From Streptomyces dioscori (GTDB lineage: Bacteria > Actinomycetota > Actinomycetes > Streptomycetales > Streptomycetaceae): a DNA stretch of 64,000 nucleotides. Where the stretch lies: NCBI RefSeq assembly GCF_003024195.1, contig NZ_KZ679039.1:186001-250000 (forward strand). Direction: 5' to 3'. Shown one piece after another: positions 19,508 to 27,041 of the stretch. A program made the translations under genes and the position numbers. The notes beneath the pieces were generated by a model, which did no database searches, was not told the DNA's origin, and was given only the letters and a program-made list of their open reading frames with translations. Position 1 is the stretch's first letter. The number at the start of each line of letters is the position of its first letter.

Positions 19508-19927
19508 ATGAACTCGGAAACCGCACCGGGCAGGGTGCACCCCTGGATCCCGGCCTCCGGCCACGGCCTTCGTCATGCCGGTATCCACTTCGACGCCGTA
19601 CGCATCGCGGGCGTACTCGCAGAACAAGTGGCGTACGAACTCATCCAGTTCACGGACTTCCAGGCGGGGCCGATCGTCCGTGGGTCAACAGGATGCCGGT
19701 ACATGTACTTCCTGTTGCCCCCGCAAAGCGCCACCGCCCACCGCTGGCCAAGCGGCGTGCGGGCGTTGGGCCGGGACGCGCGGGGCTGGGCGTACGTGGG
19801 GGTGCCCGCGTTGGGCGGGCTGACCTGGCCGTTGGACTGGCGGTCGGAGCCGACGCCCGAAGTGCCGTTCGTGGAGGCGGGGTTGCTGGCGGAGGTCGTG
19901 AGCCGTGTGATCAGTCATGTACCGTGA
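19508..19927 (+). CDS. Hypothetical protein beside XRE/DUF397
   Basis: A 139-residue cytoplasmic protein beginning MNSETAPGRVHPWIPASG. It contains HAGIHFDAVRIAGVLAEQVA, a CRYMYFLLPP strand and RGWAYVGVPALGGLTWPLDW. The Trp-rich C-terminal half is distinctive. I recall similar proteins encoded next to XRE/DUF5753-DUF397 pairs in other Streptomyces, without an assigned function. It is divergent from the XRE gene and is followed after 84 bases by an HTH protein in the same direction. No motif for catalysis or DNA binding is obvious. No strong ribosome site precedes the ATG. Confidence 0.65.
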   Translation: MNSETAPGRVHPWIPASGHGLRHAGIHFDAVRIAGVLAEQVAYELIQFTDFQAGPIVRGSTGCRYMYFLLPPQSATAHRWPSGVRALGRDARGWAYVGVPALGGLTWPLDWRSEPTPEVPFVEAGLLAEVVSRVISHVP

Positions 19928-20011
19928 TCGCGACATCACACTCCGTGTGCACCCGCATGCGGAGCGGTCCTCGGAGGTGCTACCAACACCACCCGAGGAC
20001 CTTCACTGCCA

Positions 20012-21001
20012 GTGGAAGACCAAGGTCCACCAGAAATGCTCCGTCATGCTATCGCGCCGATCCGGCGCTACACGAAGGCTTCGCACGACGTCGTACGGCA
20101 CTCGCGGCTCAACAGCGACGCGAAGATCCTGCTGCTGTACGTGCAGGGACTGCCCGAGGGCGCGGACCCCAGGCCGCTCAGCGAACACGCGGGCAGGCTG
20201 GGCATGAAGGGCCGGGCGTACCAGAGGGCCAAGCAACTCCTCGCCGAGTGCGGCTACTTGCACGAGTGGCGTGAGCAGGGCGCGCGGGGCCGCTGGGTCA
20301 CGGAACAACTCCTCGCCAACGTCACCCTCACGCGTGAAGAGGCGACCGGGGCGCGCGCGGGGGAGGCGGTGGCCGTCGCGCCACCGGTGCCACCGAGTGA
20401 GCGCCCACCGACGGTCGGCGGACCGGGGGAACGGACGGTCGGTGACTCTCCCCCAAAAGAAGAAGAACAAGAAGAGAAGAACCTTCCCCACCCCCCACCC
20501 GAAGACCACACCGGAGGTCAGACGCCGCCCGATCTCGCCGAGGCGGAAGGCGTGTTGCTGTCCCTGCGGTACGTGAACAGGGACCTGCTCCTGGGCGTCC
20601 GCGAGGCCCGGCTGCTGGCCGCCTCGGCAGCGGAGTGGCTGCGCAGAGGCGTCTCGGCGGCCGACCTGCGCCGCGCCCTGACGACGGGCCTACCGGCGGA
20701 CGGCATCCGCTCGGCGGTCGGCTTCCTGCGCCACCGGCTGGTGCAAAAACTCCCGGCGGCGAGAGCGGTCGGGGCCGTCGCTCCCGCCCCGCAGCCGGAG
20801 CGGCCCGCCACCCCGCCCCGCCGGGACCTCGTAACCTGCCCGGGCCCAGGCGCCGAACACGTCTTCCGCCCCCGATCCGACGAAACCCACTGCCTCCGCT
20901 GCCGAACGGCCACCGCGTACGAGGCGACACTCCAGTCACGTTCGCTGTCGCTTTCCGAACGGTGGCGGACGCGTGTACAGGAATGCGTCTCCGGTGGGTA
21001 G
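20012..21001 (+). CDS. Helix-turn-helix protein with C-terminal CxxC knuckle
   Basis: A 329-residue protein. The N-terminal domain (about 10-100) reads as a winged helix: SHDVVRHSRLNSDAKILLLYVQGLPEGADPRPLSEHAGRLGMKGRAYQRAKQLLAECGYLHEW, like the replication-initiator-type HTH proteins of actinomycetes. A long acidic/proline linker (about 120-180) leads to a second helical region (LRYVNRDLLLG to LRRALTTGLPADGIRSAVGFLRHRL). The C-terminus carries Cys residues in TCPGPGAEHVF and HCLRCR, a possible zinc knuckle. A role in DNA binding is inferred. The GTG at 20012 or the ATG at 20036 could be the start. Toxin-antitoxin genes follow. Confidence 0.65.
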   Translation: MEDQGPPEMLRHAIAPIRRYTKASHDVVRHSRLNSDAKILLLYVQGLPEGADPRPLSEHAGRLGMKGRAYQRAKQLLAECGYLHEWREQGARGRWVTEQLLANVTLTREEATGARAGEAVAVAPPVPPSERPPTVGGPGERTVGDSPPKEEEQEEKNLPHPPPEDHTGGQTPPDLAEAEGVLLSLRYVNRDLLLGVREARLLAASAAEWLRRGVSAADLRRALTTGLPADGIRSAVGFLRHRLVQKLPAARAVGAVAPAPQPERPATPPRRDLVTCPGPGAEHVFRPRSDETHCLRCRTATAYEATLQSRSLSLSERWRTRVQECVSGG

Positions 21002-21056
21002 CGCGTCATACGCTGCTGCCGCAGCGGAGAAGGCGGCCTCGAAGAGGAGCAGGGAC

Positions 21057-21398
21057 ATGGCGGCATGGAGCGACATCCTTCAGGAGGCGCGTGAGGCCGT
21101 GGGCTTCGGAGGACAGGTGGTTCCGCGCAACCTTGAGGGGATCCGCGCTGCCGTCCGCCCCGATCGGCTGCCGGACCTCGACGCCGAACTGGCGACCCTC
21201 TCCGAAGGTTCCGCCTTCGAGGCGTTCCTCGACCACTGGTGGACGCAGGCGCTCGTCGACGCCGCCCCGGACGTCGACGCCCAGGCTCTCGCGATCGACT
21301 TCGCCGACCTCGCGACGGCGCTGCGAGCGAAGTCGACCCACGGCGGCACCCTTACACAGGCCGAGGTCGAGGACATGCTGAGAGGCAAGGCCTCGTGA
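21057..21398 (+). CDS. Probable antitoxin of a RelE/ParE-type pair
   Basis: A 113-residue acidic protein. It starts at ATG 21057 (MAAWSDILQEAREAVGFGGQ), preceded by a GGAGCAGGGAC ribosome site. It is mostly helical, ends in THGGTLTQAEVEDMLRGKAS, and its stop overlaps the GTG start of the toxin gene by four bases (GTGA). Small size, acidity, position upstream and translational coupling make it the antitoxin by context. The sequence itself does not show a DNA-binding motif I recognise. The C-terminal LTQAEVEDML helix would be the likely toxin-binding segment, as in Phd/YefM-type partners. Confidence 0.65.
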   Translation: MAAWSDILQEAREAVGFGGQVVPRNLEGIRAAVRPDRLPDLDAELATLSEGSAFEAFLDHWWTQALVDAAPDVDAQALAIDFADLATALRAKSTHGGTLTQAEVEDMLRGKAS

Positions 21399-21649
21399 GG
21401 CTCACGATCATCTGGGAGCCGGCTGCGGCGGCCGGCCTACGACGCCTCAAGTCGCGCGACGGAGAAGCGATCAAACCCCTGGTCCAGGCGATCAACGCTC
21501 TCGCCCTCCAGCCCGAGCCACCCGAGAGCAGCAAGCTGGGCGGCACTGACCTGAGACGGCTGCGGGTGGGCGCGTACCGGGTCACGTACGAGATCGATGG
21601 CACACGAGTGGCGATCAAGGTGCTGATGGTGGGGCGCACGCAGGTCTGA
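21395..21649 (+). CDS. RelE/ParE family toxin
   Basis: An 84-residue basic protein with the RelE/ParE fold: MRLTIIWEPAAAAGLRRLKS forms strand 1 and the first helices, PEPPESSKLGGTDLRRLRVG is the central basic turn, and AYRVTYEIDGTRVAIKVLMVGRTQV gives the final strands. The 'RLRVGAYRVTYEI' and 'VLMVGRTQ' motifs are typical of RelE-type mRNA interferases, in which C-terminal basic and aromatic residues cut mRNA on the ribosome. GTG 21395 is chosen because it overlaps the upstream stop (GTGA). The pair lies in an accessory stretch beside XRE/DUF397 genes, consistent with a mobile or plasmid-stabilising origin. Confidence 0.85.
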   Translation: MRLTIIWEPAAAAGLRRLKSRDGEAIKPLVQAINALALQPEPPESSKLGGTDLRRLRVGAYRVTYEIDGTRVAIKVLMVGRTQV

Positions 21650-21771
21650 CCGGCTCGCTCGGCGACTCACAACAGCGCTGTTGGGCACGGGCGTTGGTTG
21701 TCAAGCGGCTTCGGCAGATGTCAGTGGCATGGGCCATGATGTGCGCCACGGATTCAGTCGGGGGGCGTCTG

Positions 21772-24417
21772 GTGAGGACCCGTGCTTTCAGGTGGGCAGT
21801 GTCGGTGCTCGTGGGCCTGCTGTGTGGGCTCATTGCGCCGGAGGCAGCTCGGGCGGCCGAGCCGGCGCGGGGCGATGCCTGTGAGAGTGCCCGGCTAGCC
21901 AAGGCGCGGGTCAGCACCTCGGTGGAGTTTCAGCACGATGACCGGACGTACACCAAGGTCGTCACCAGGCTGACGGTCGATGTGCCGCCGAGTTGGCCCC
22001 TGGCGCAGGATCTGCTGCTCAGCGAGGACAGCCGTCGGTACATCAAGGCCATGGCCTGCCTCACCAGGAGTGAGCAGAAGAAGCAGCAGCGGCACTGGGC
22101 GGAGTGGCGGGTCGGCAACCCCGTGGTGGTGTCGAAGGGCGGGCGCGTCAAGGTCGTCGACAAGGCGCACTCATGGGTCGACGAATACCGGTCCGAAATC
22201 GAGGTCGGCGTGTGGAGCGTACGAACCGGCGCCGAGCGGTGGTTCGTACGACTTCAGGCGCCGCCCGCTCTCGCCGGTGCGCGGTGGGAGCGGATCACGG
22301 TTGACCCGGGGAAGCCGGGAGCCGAGTTGGTGAAACCGAAGTCCTACGCGGGACAGGGAGCCACAGCTCTCGTGTGGCGGTTCGAAGCCATGCGACAGCA
22401 GAAGAGGGCGACGGAGAAGACGGCAGGGGAGGTGACGGAGAAGGCGAAAGAGTCGACGGTGCCGTCTGTGACCGTGTGGCTCCGGCCCTCCTGGCAGCGT
22501 TCCTGGGCCGCGCAGAACGGTCGGCTGATCGCCTTGGGGATGAGCACGGTCGGCACGTGGCTCTGGACGATCGTGGTCGCCGTCCTGTTGTTGGCCGCGG
22601 CCCGGAGCTATGGAGCGCGTTCCGCCGTACCGACCAGCCGACAGCGGGGTACTCGGCGCAATCTGATCGCGTGGGCCTGGTGCGTCGTAGCCGTTGACGT
22701 GATGACATTCGCGGACGACCTGATCAACCCATACGTGCAGCGCAGGAGCGACAACCGGTGGCTCGACGAGTGGATCCTCCATGGGCACGGCTTCGCCCTG
22801 GTGATCGTCCTGCTGCTGCTGGCCTTCGCCAGACCGCCGCACCGCATCTGGTCGGCGGCGGGGCTGCTGGCCCTTCTGCCGCTCGCGGAGATGAAATGGC
22901 CCGAACGCTTCGATCTGCGTCCGTTGCGCGTTGCCCCGATGGACTACGTCCATACCGCCTCGGACAAGGCGCTCGCCGCGCAGACGGCTTCCGCGTGCTG
23001 TGTCATGGCGGTGACCCTGCTCGCCTTCGCCGCCGCTGCCTGGCGGCTCGCCACCGACGGACAACTGCTTCCGGAGAGCCGCCAGAACCCCGGCACGGAC
23101 CGGGTCCTGCGGCTGCGTATCGCCTTGCCGGCTGTTCTGGGGGCGACCGTGGTCATCGCTGTGTGCGCCGCGCTGGCGCACGAGCGCAGCTGGCAGCGCG
23201 CCTCCTGGTTGAGCGACCCGGTGGACGCCGCCTACGGCAACGACCACCGGATCAATCTGCTCTGGGACGCGATGTGGTCCGTTTCCAACGGGCAGGACTG
23301 GATCGTCGGCTACACGTACTTGCTGACCGCAGTGGCCGTACTGGCCGCACTGCGTGCCTGGCACATCTCCTCCGCCCTGTCGCCGGTGGACAGGCAGGGC
23401 GACCGGGCCGAGCGTCTGCTGTTCCTCACCTTCTTCCCTGTCGGGGTGGGGCTGGGCGGTGGCTTGCCCCTGGGCGTCACCCTTCCCACAAGCGTGTGGA
23501 TACCCCTGCACATGCTCGCTCTCTACTGGGCGGTCACCCTCTTCGCCCGCCGCTCAGTCCTGGCGCAGCCCCTCGTCAAGTCCGACCGCCCGCTCGCCGT
23601 GGTCCTGGGGCCCGGCGTTCGCGCTGAACTGCTGGCCAGGGCCCGCACGTATCGCGAGACCCATGCCGCTCTGCGCCGTCTCGACCAAGGGCTCTTCGGC
23701 GACCAGCCTCCCGTACGAGAGACGGAGGAAAGGAACCTGAGCGATCTGCATCAGTGGCCCGCGGGCGGCGTGCTGACCGCCCCCGACCGGCTGCCGCCGA
23801 AGGTGTCCGTGGTGGACGCGGCTCTGGCGCTGGGGCCGCGTGACACCTGGTGGGCCAACGGCAGCAGGGCTGCCCGCCTGGCACTGATACCCGGGCTGCC
23901 GGCCGCCGCCCTCACCACCTGGGTGTGGACGGTCCGGGGGGAAGCGTGGGAGTCCACCCTTTCCGATCAGTTCGGATTCCCGGGCATGGTGCTCGTCTTC
24001 GTGTACTGGATGGTCACTTGGGCTGGGGCCGGGTTCGTGCTGGGGGCGTTGTGGCGGGTGCTCCCGGGGCGGCGCGGAGCGGTGAAAGCGATCCCGGTCA
24101 CGCTCGCGTTCGCGCTGCCTGCCGGGCTCGATGCCCTGCTCTCCTGGTTCACCGGTGAAAGCGTCAGCAACCTCGCTCTGCACGTCTCGGCGATGCTGTT
24201 TGTCCTCACGGTCACCGGAATCGCGTTCGACCTCGACACGTTCCAGGGCGAACGACGCTACTGGCAGAGCCGTCTCGGGCTGCTGCTGTCGGTCTACCAG
24301 ATGCGCTACTACTCGCTGCAGGTCGCCTATCTGGTCGCCCAGATCATCGCCATGATCAGCATCTGGCAGTTCTTCGCGGAACCTGCAGTGACACCGGAGC
24401 CCCCGGAGGGCAAGTGA
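21772..24417 (+). CDS. Large exported/membrane protein, DUF6185-like
   Basis: A protein of about 881 residues. GTG 21772 follows a GGGGGG ribosome site and gives a good signal peptide (MRTRAFRWAVSVLVGLLCGL, cut after ARAA). A soluble extracytoplasmic domain of about 230 residues follows (charged, beta-rich, with EVTEKAKEST before the membrane), then at least ten hydrophobic segments from about residue 250 to the end. These include TWLWTIVVAVLLLAAA, FALVIVLLLLAFA and a last group near FVYWMVTWAGAGFVLGALW. It matches my recollection of the DUF6185 family, found only in actinomycetes and of unknown function. No transporter signature or enzyme motif is visible. The frame is open to 21694, but the upstream starts lack ribosome sites. 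Confidence 0.65.
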   Translation: MRTRAFRWAVSVLVGLLCGLIAPEAARAAEPARGDACESARLAKARVSTSVEFQHDDRTYTKVVTRLTVDVPPSWPLAQDLLLSEDSRRYIKAMACLTRSEQKKQQRHWAEWRVGNPVVVSKGGRVKVVDKAHSWVDEYRSEIEVGVWSVRTGAERWFVRLQAPPALAGARWERITVDPGKPGAELVKPKSYAGQGATALVWRFEAMRQQKRATEKTAGEVTEKAKESTVPSVTVWLRPSWQRSWAAQNGRLIALGMSTVGTWLWTIVVAVLLLAAARSYGARSAVPTSRQRGTRRNLIAWAWCVVAVDVMTFADDLINPYVQRRSDNRWLDEWILHGHGFALVIVLLLLAFARPPHRIWSAAGLLALLPLAEMKWPERFDLRPLRVAPMDYVHTASDKALAAQTASACCVMAVTLLAFAAAAWRLATDGQLLPESRQNPGTDRVLRLRIALPAVLGATVVIAVCAALAHERSWQRASWLSDPVDAAYGNDHRINLLWDAMWSVSNGQDWIVGYTYLLTAVAVLAALRAWHISSALSPVDRQGDRAERLLFLTFFPVGVGLGGGLPLGVTLPTSVWIPLHMLALYWAVTLFARRSVLAQPLVKSDRPLAVVLGPGVRAELLARARTYRETHAALRRLDQGLFGDQPPVRETEERNLSDLHQWPAGGVLTAPDRLPPKVSVVDAALALGPRDTWWANGSRAARLALIPGLPAAALTTWVWTVRGEAWESTLSDQFGFPGMVLVFVYWMVTWAGAGFVLGALWRVLPGRRGAVKAIPVTLAFALPAGLDALLSWFTGESVSNLALHVSAMLFVLTVTGIAFDLDTFQGERRYWQSRLGLLLSVYQMRYYSLQVAYLVAQIIAMISIWQFFAEPAVTPEPPEGK

Positions 24418-24497
24418 GCGAGGTCGGATCCCGCCAGCCGGATCCCGCCGGGTCCACTACGGTCCGCCGCCGAAGGCGCGGCGCATGATGCCGTAGC

Positions 24498-25085
24498 TCA
24501 GTCCCGGGGGAACTCGTCCGTCTTCAGCGTGAGGTCGACGATCGTGTTCGTCATGTCGAGGTCCGCGCCGAAGGTGACGGAGAGTTCCGTGTGGTACTCC
24601 CCGTCCTTGGGCTGGGTGTAGAGGTGGCACTTGCCCTGGTACGGATCGACGATGAGGTAGACGGGTACGTCGGCGACGGCGTACGCGGTCTTCTTGGGGC
24701 CGTAGTCGTTGGGGGCGGTGCCTCGGGAGATGACCTCGGCGACGAACTCGACATCTTGATAGAGCCAATGGCCTGTCGAGTCCTCCTCCGCCCCTTCGCG
24801 CAGTTTCACCACATCGGGGCAGAAGCCGTTCCCATGACCGGGGAAGTCGATCCGCACGTCGGACAGTGCCTCGACATCCATGCCGAACCTGTCCTCCAGA
24901 GCCCTGGTGATTCTCCGGATGATGTGCCAATGAACGCTTCGCTGCGGCGTCATGAAGACGTCACCCCCGACGATCTCAACCTTGATTCCCTCGGGGACGG
25001 GCATCCGCTCAAGCCGCGCGAACCACTGGTCCAGGTGCTCGATGTTCTTGTCAGCCATCTCGATCCTGTCTTCCAGGATGGTCAT
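24498..25085 (-). CDS. Uma2 family PD-(D/E)XK nuclease-fold protein
   Basis: A 195-residue protein of the Uma2 (DUF820) family. The typical order is visible: VEIVGGDVFMTPQRSVHWHIIRRI (about 32-55), the acidic nuclease-like residues in ALSDVRIDFPGH and CPDVVKL (about 75-95), and VEFVAEVISRGT (about 112-123) with the core Glu. The fold is that of restriction-type endonucleases, but no activity is established for most members. GGGGAGGAG five bases upstream fixes the ATG at 25085. The gene is convergent with the DUF6185-like gene; the gap of about 80 bases between their stops carries GGATCCCGCC direct repeats. Confidence 0.85.
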   Translation of the reverse strand: MTILEDRIEMADKNIEHLDQWFARLERMPVPEGIKVEIVGGDVFMTPQRSVHWHIIRRITRALEDRFGMDVEALSDVRIDFPGHGNGFCPDVVKLREGAEEDSTGHWLYQDVEFVAEVISRGTAPNDYGPKKTAYAVADVPVYLIVDPYQGKCHLYTQPKDGEYHTELSVTFGADLDMTNTIVDLTLKTDEFPRD

Positions 25086-25172
25086 CGTGGCGCTCCTCCC
25101 CGGCTGCCCTCGGACGAGTACAACCGCGCGGTACAACGATACGCACGGTGACCAGGAGACCGACGGATTCGG

Positions 25173-25865
25173 TCAGACCCTTTCGGCCAGGTGGGAGGTG
25201 TAGGGGCTGCCCACTCCCCATGACTGGTGCATCGCGTCCGCGAACGCCGCCGCCAGTTTGTGTTCGCCCGCCGCGTTGGGGTGCGTGCCGTCGTACGTGT
25301 CCGTGTGGATGTCGTATCCGTGGGGGAGTGAGGCCAGGAGGAGCGGGGAGCCCGGCTCGTCCAGGTTCGCCGTCGTCTTGGCCAGGAGGTCGTTGAAGGC
25401 GGCGACCTCCCGGGCGAAGGGCGCGTCCGACTCCGCCCTGACGTTCGGGATCACGGGGAGGAGGGCCATGGAGACGCGGGGGTTCGCCGACCGGGCCTCG
25501 GTGACGAACGCGCGGACGTTCTCCGATGTCTGGGGCGCGTTCGTGTAGAAGCCGAGGTCTATCAGGCCGAGGGAGACCAGGAGGACGTCCGCCCGCGACG
25601 CCCGTACCGCGTCGGCTATCAGCGGGCTCAGGTGGTACCAGCCCTCGCCCCACCCGGCGAGGTGGGCACGCGGGAAGTCCGGGTCCGCGTACTCGTACGA
25701 GTCGGCCGCGCCCGTCGCCTTGTTGTAGAGCGTTTCTCGGGGGCCGACCATCTGGAAGGGGGCCCCGTGCGTCGCGCGCAGGTGCTGCCACATGCGGTAG
25801 CGCCACGTGTGTTCGCCGGCGCTTCCGATCGTCATGGAATCACCGACTGGCATGAACCTGAGCAT
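25173..25865 (-). CDS. SGNH/GDSL hydrolase
   Basis: A 230-residue SGNH-fold esterase or lipase. Block I, VGDSMTIGSAGEHTW, carries the nucleophilic Ser10. The central LLVSLGLIDLGF corresponds to the block III region, where Asp-containing LGLID replaces the usual GxND. Block V, YDGTHPNAAGEHKLA near residue 205, gives the catalytic Asp and His. No signal peptide is visible, so it is probably cytoplasmic unless a start further upstream adds one. The ATG at 25865 has only a weak purine stretch upstream; an in-frame GTG eight codons earlier is possible. It is divergent from the secreted propeller-protein gene. Confidence 0.85.
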   Translation of the reverse strand: MLRFMPVGDSMTIGSAGEHTWRYRMWQHLRATHGAPFQMVGPRETLYNKATGAADSYEYADPDFPRAHLAGWGEGWYHLSPLIADAVRASRADVLLVSLGLIDLGFYTNAPQTSENVRAFVTEARSANPRVSMALLPVIPNVRAESDAPFAREVAAFNDLLAKTTANLDEPGSPLLLASLPHGYDIHTDTYDGTHPNAAGEHKLAAAFADAMHQSWGVGSPYTSHLAERV

Positions 25866-25964
25866 CCGCTCATGATGGACGATCACCGGCGGAGGCGGGG
25901 TCCGACGGGATGTGAAGCTGGACACGCGCCCGCCGAACCCGCGACGGGGTGGCAGGCTGGGGGC

Positions 25965-26960
25965 ATGCGTCGCTCGTTCGTTCTCCTTGCCGGGGCCCTG
26001 CTCGCCGGGGTGCTCGCCCTGCCCGCCGCACCCGCTGCCGTCGCAGCCGGTGACGCCGGTGACGACGGTTCGGACGGGTTCACCATCGAGGACCCCCGGA
26101 TCACCGAGTCCAGCGGGCTCGTCGCCTCCCGCGCCCACCCCGGCGTCTACTGGACCCACAACGACAGCGACGACGGCGCCTTCCTCTACGCCGTCGACAG
26201 CCGGAGCGGCAAGACCGTCGCGACCGTCACCATGACGGGCGTCGGACGGCCCCGGGACGTCGAGGCCATCTCCATGGGGCCGAACGGCCATCTGTACGTC
26301 GGCGACATCGGCGACAACCTCGGCGGCACCTGGGACCACGTGTGGATCTACGAGCTGCCCGAGCCGAAGGAACTGAAGGACCAGACGATCCGCGCCACGC
26401 AGTACGACGTGAAATACGCGGACGGGGCCCGGGACGCCGAGGCGCTGATGGTGCACCCGAAGACCGGGCGGGTCTACATCGTCTCGAAGAACGAGGACGG
26501 CGGCGGCCTGTACGAGGGACCCGCTGAACTGTCCGCCTCCGGCACCAACACCTTCAAACGCACCGCAGACATCGGCCTCTGGGCCACCGACGGCGCCTTC
26601 TCGCCCGACGGCAAGCAGCTCGCCGTACGCGGCTACTTCGGCGGTATCGCGTACAAGTGGAACAACGGAAAGCCCAAGCGCCAGGCGCAGTTGAAGGTGC
26701 CGTTGCAGCGACAGGGCGAGTCCGTGACGTACACCCCCGACGGATCCACCCTGCTGTACGGGAGTGAGGGCGGCGGGAGTTCCGTCGAGGCGGGGAGCGT
26801 GCCGGGGGGCGGGGGCGACAAGTCCTCGTCCGGCGGCGGCAGTTCCGCGGACGGCGGCGACGACGGGGAGAACGGCAACTTCAAGATGGGCGCCATCGCC
26901 GTAGCCGTCGCCTTCGCCGTCGTCTACGGACTGAAGCGGCTCTTCCGGCGCCGCGACTGA
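25965..26960 (+). CDS. Secreted WD40-like propeller protein with C-terminal membrane anchor
   Basis: A 331-residue exported protein. The N-terminal signal peptide MRRSFVLLAGALLAGVLALP is cut near AAVAAGD. The body (about 35-260) has repeated propeller-type strands such as ESSGLVASRAHPGVYWTHND, GHLYVGDIGDNLGG, GRVYIVSKNEDGG and GAFSPDGKQLAVR. A Gly/Ser-rich linker (about 265-305) and one hydrophobic helix, MGAIAVAVAFAVVYGL, followed by KRLFRRRD anchor it in the membrane with a short basic cytoplasmic tail. Similar proteins are annotated as WD40-repeat or PE-PGRS-like surface proteins; function is unknown. It stands 99 bases downstream of the divergent SGNH start. Confidence 0.8.
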   Translation: MRRSFVLLAGALLAGVLALPAAPAAVAAGDAGDDGSDGFTIEDPRITESSGLVASRAHPGVYWTHNDSDDGAFLYAVDSRSGKTVATVTMTGVGRPRDVEAISMGPNGHLYVGDIGDNLGGTWDHVWIYELPEPKELKDQTIRATQYDVKYADGARDAEALMVHPKTGRVYIVSKNEDGGGLYEGPAELSASGTNTFKRTADIGLWATDGAFSPDGKQLAVRGYFGGIAYKWNNGKPKRQAQLKVPLQRQGESVTYTPDGSTLLYGSEGGGSSVEAGSVPGGGGDKSSSGGGSSADGGDDGENGNFKMGAIAVAVAFAVVYGLKRLFRRRD

Positions 26961-27024
26961 GGCTTGTCCGGCGCCGCGACTGAGGCCTGGCCGGCGTCGA
27001 CTGAGGCCTGTCCGGCGTCCCGGC
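26952..27024 (+). repeat. Tandem copies of the propeller gene's 3' end
   Basis: Three imperfect copies of about 24-26 bases, CGACTGAGGC then TGTCCGGCG, start at the stop codon of the propeller gene. Each copy repeats the in-frame TGA context. They end just before the start of the AfsR-like gene. Confidence 0.7.
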
Positions 27025-27041
27025 TTGGCTAGGGTGCACGC

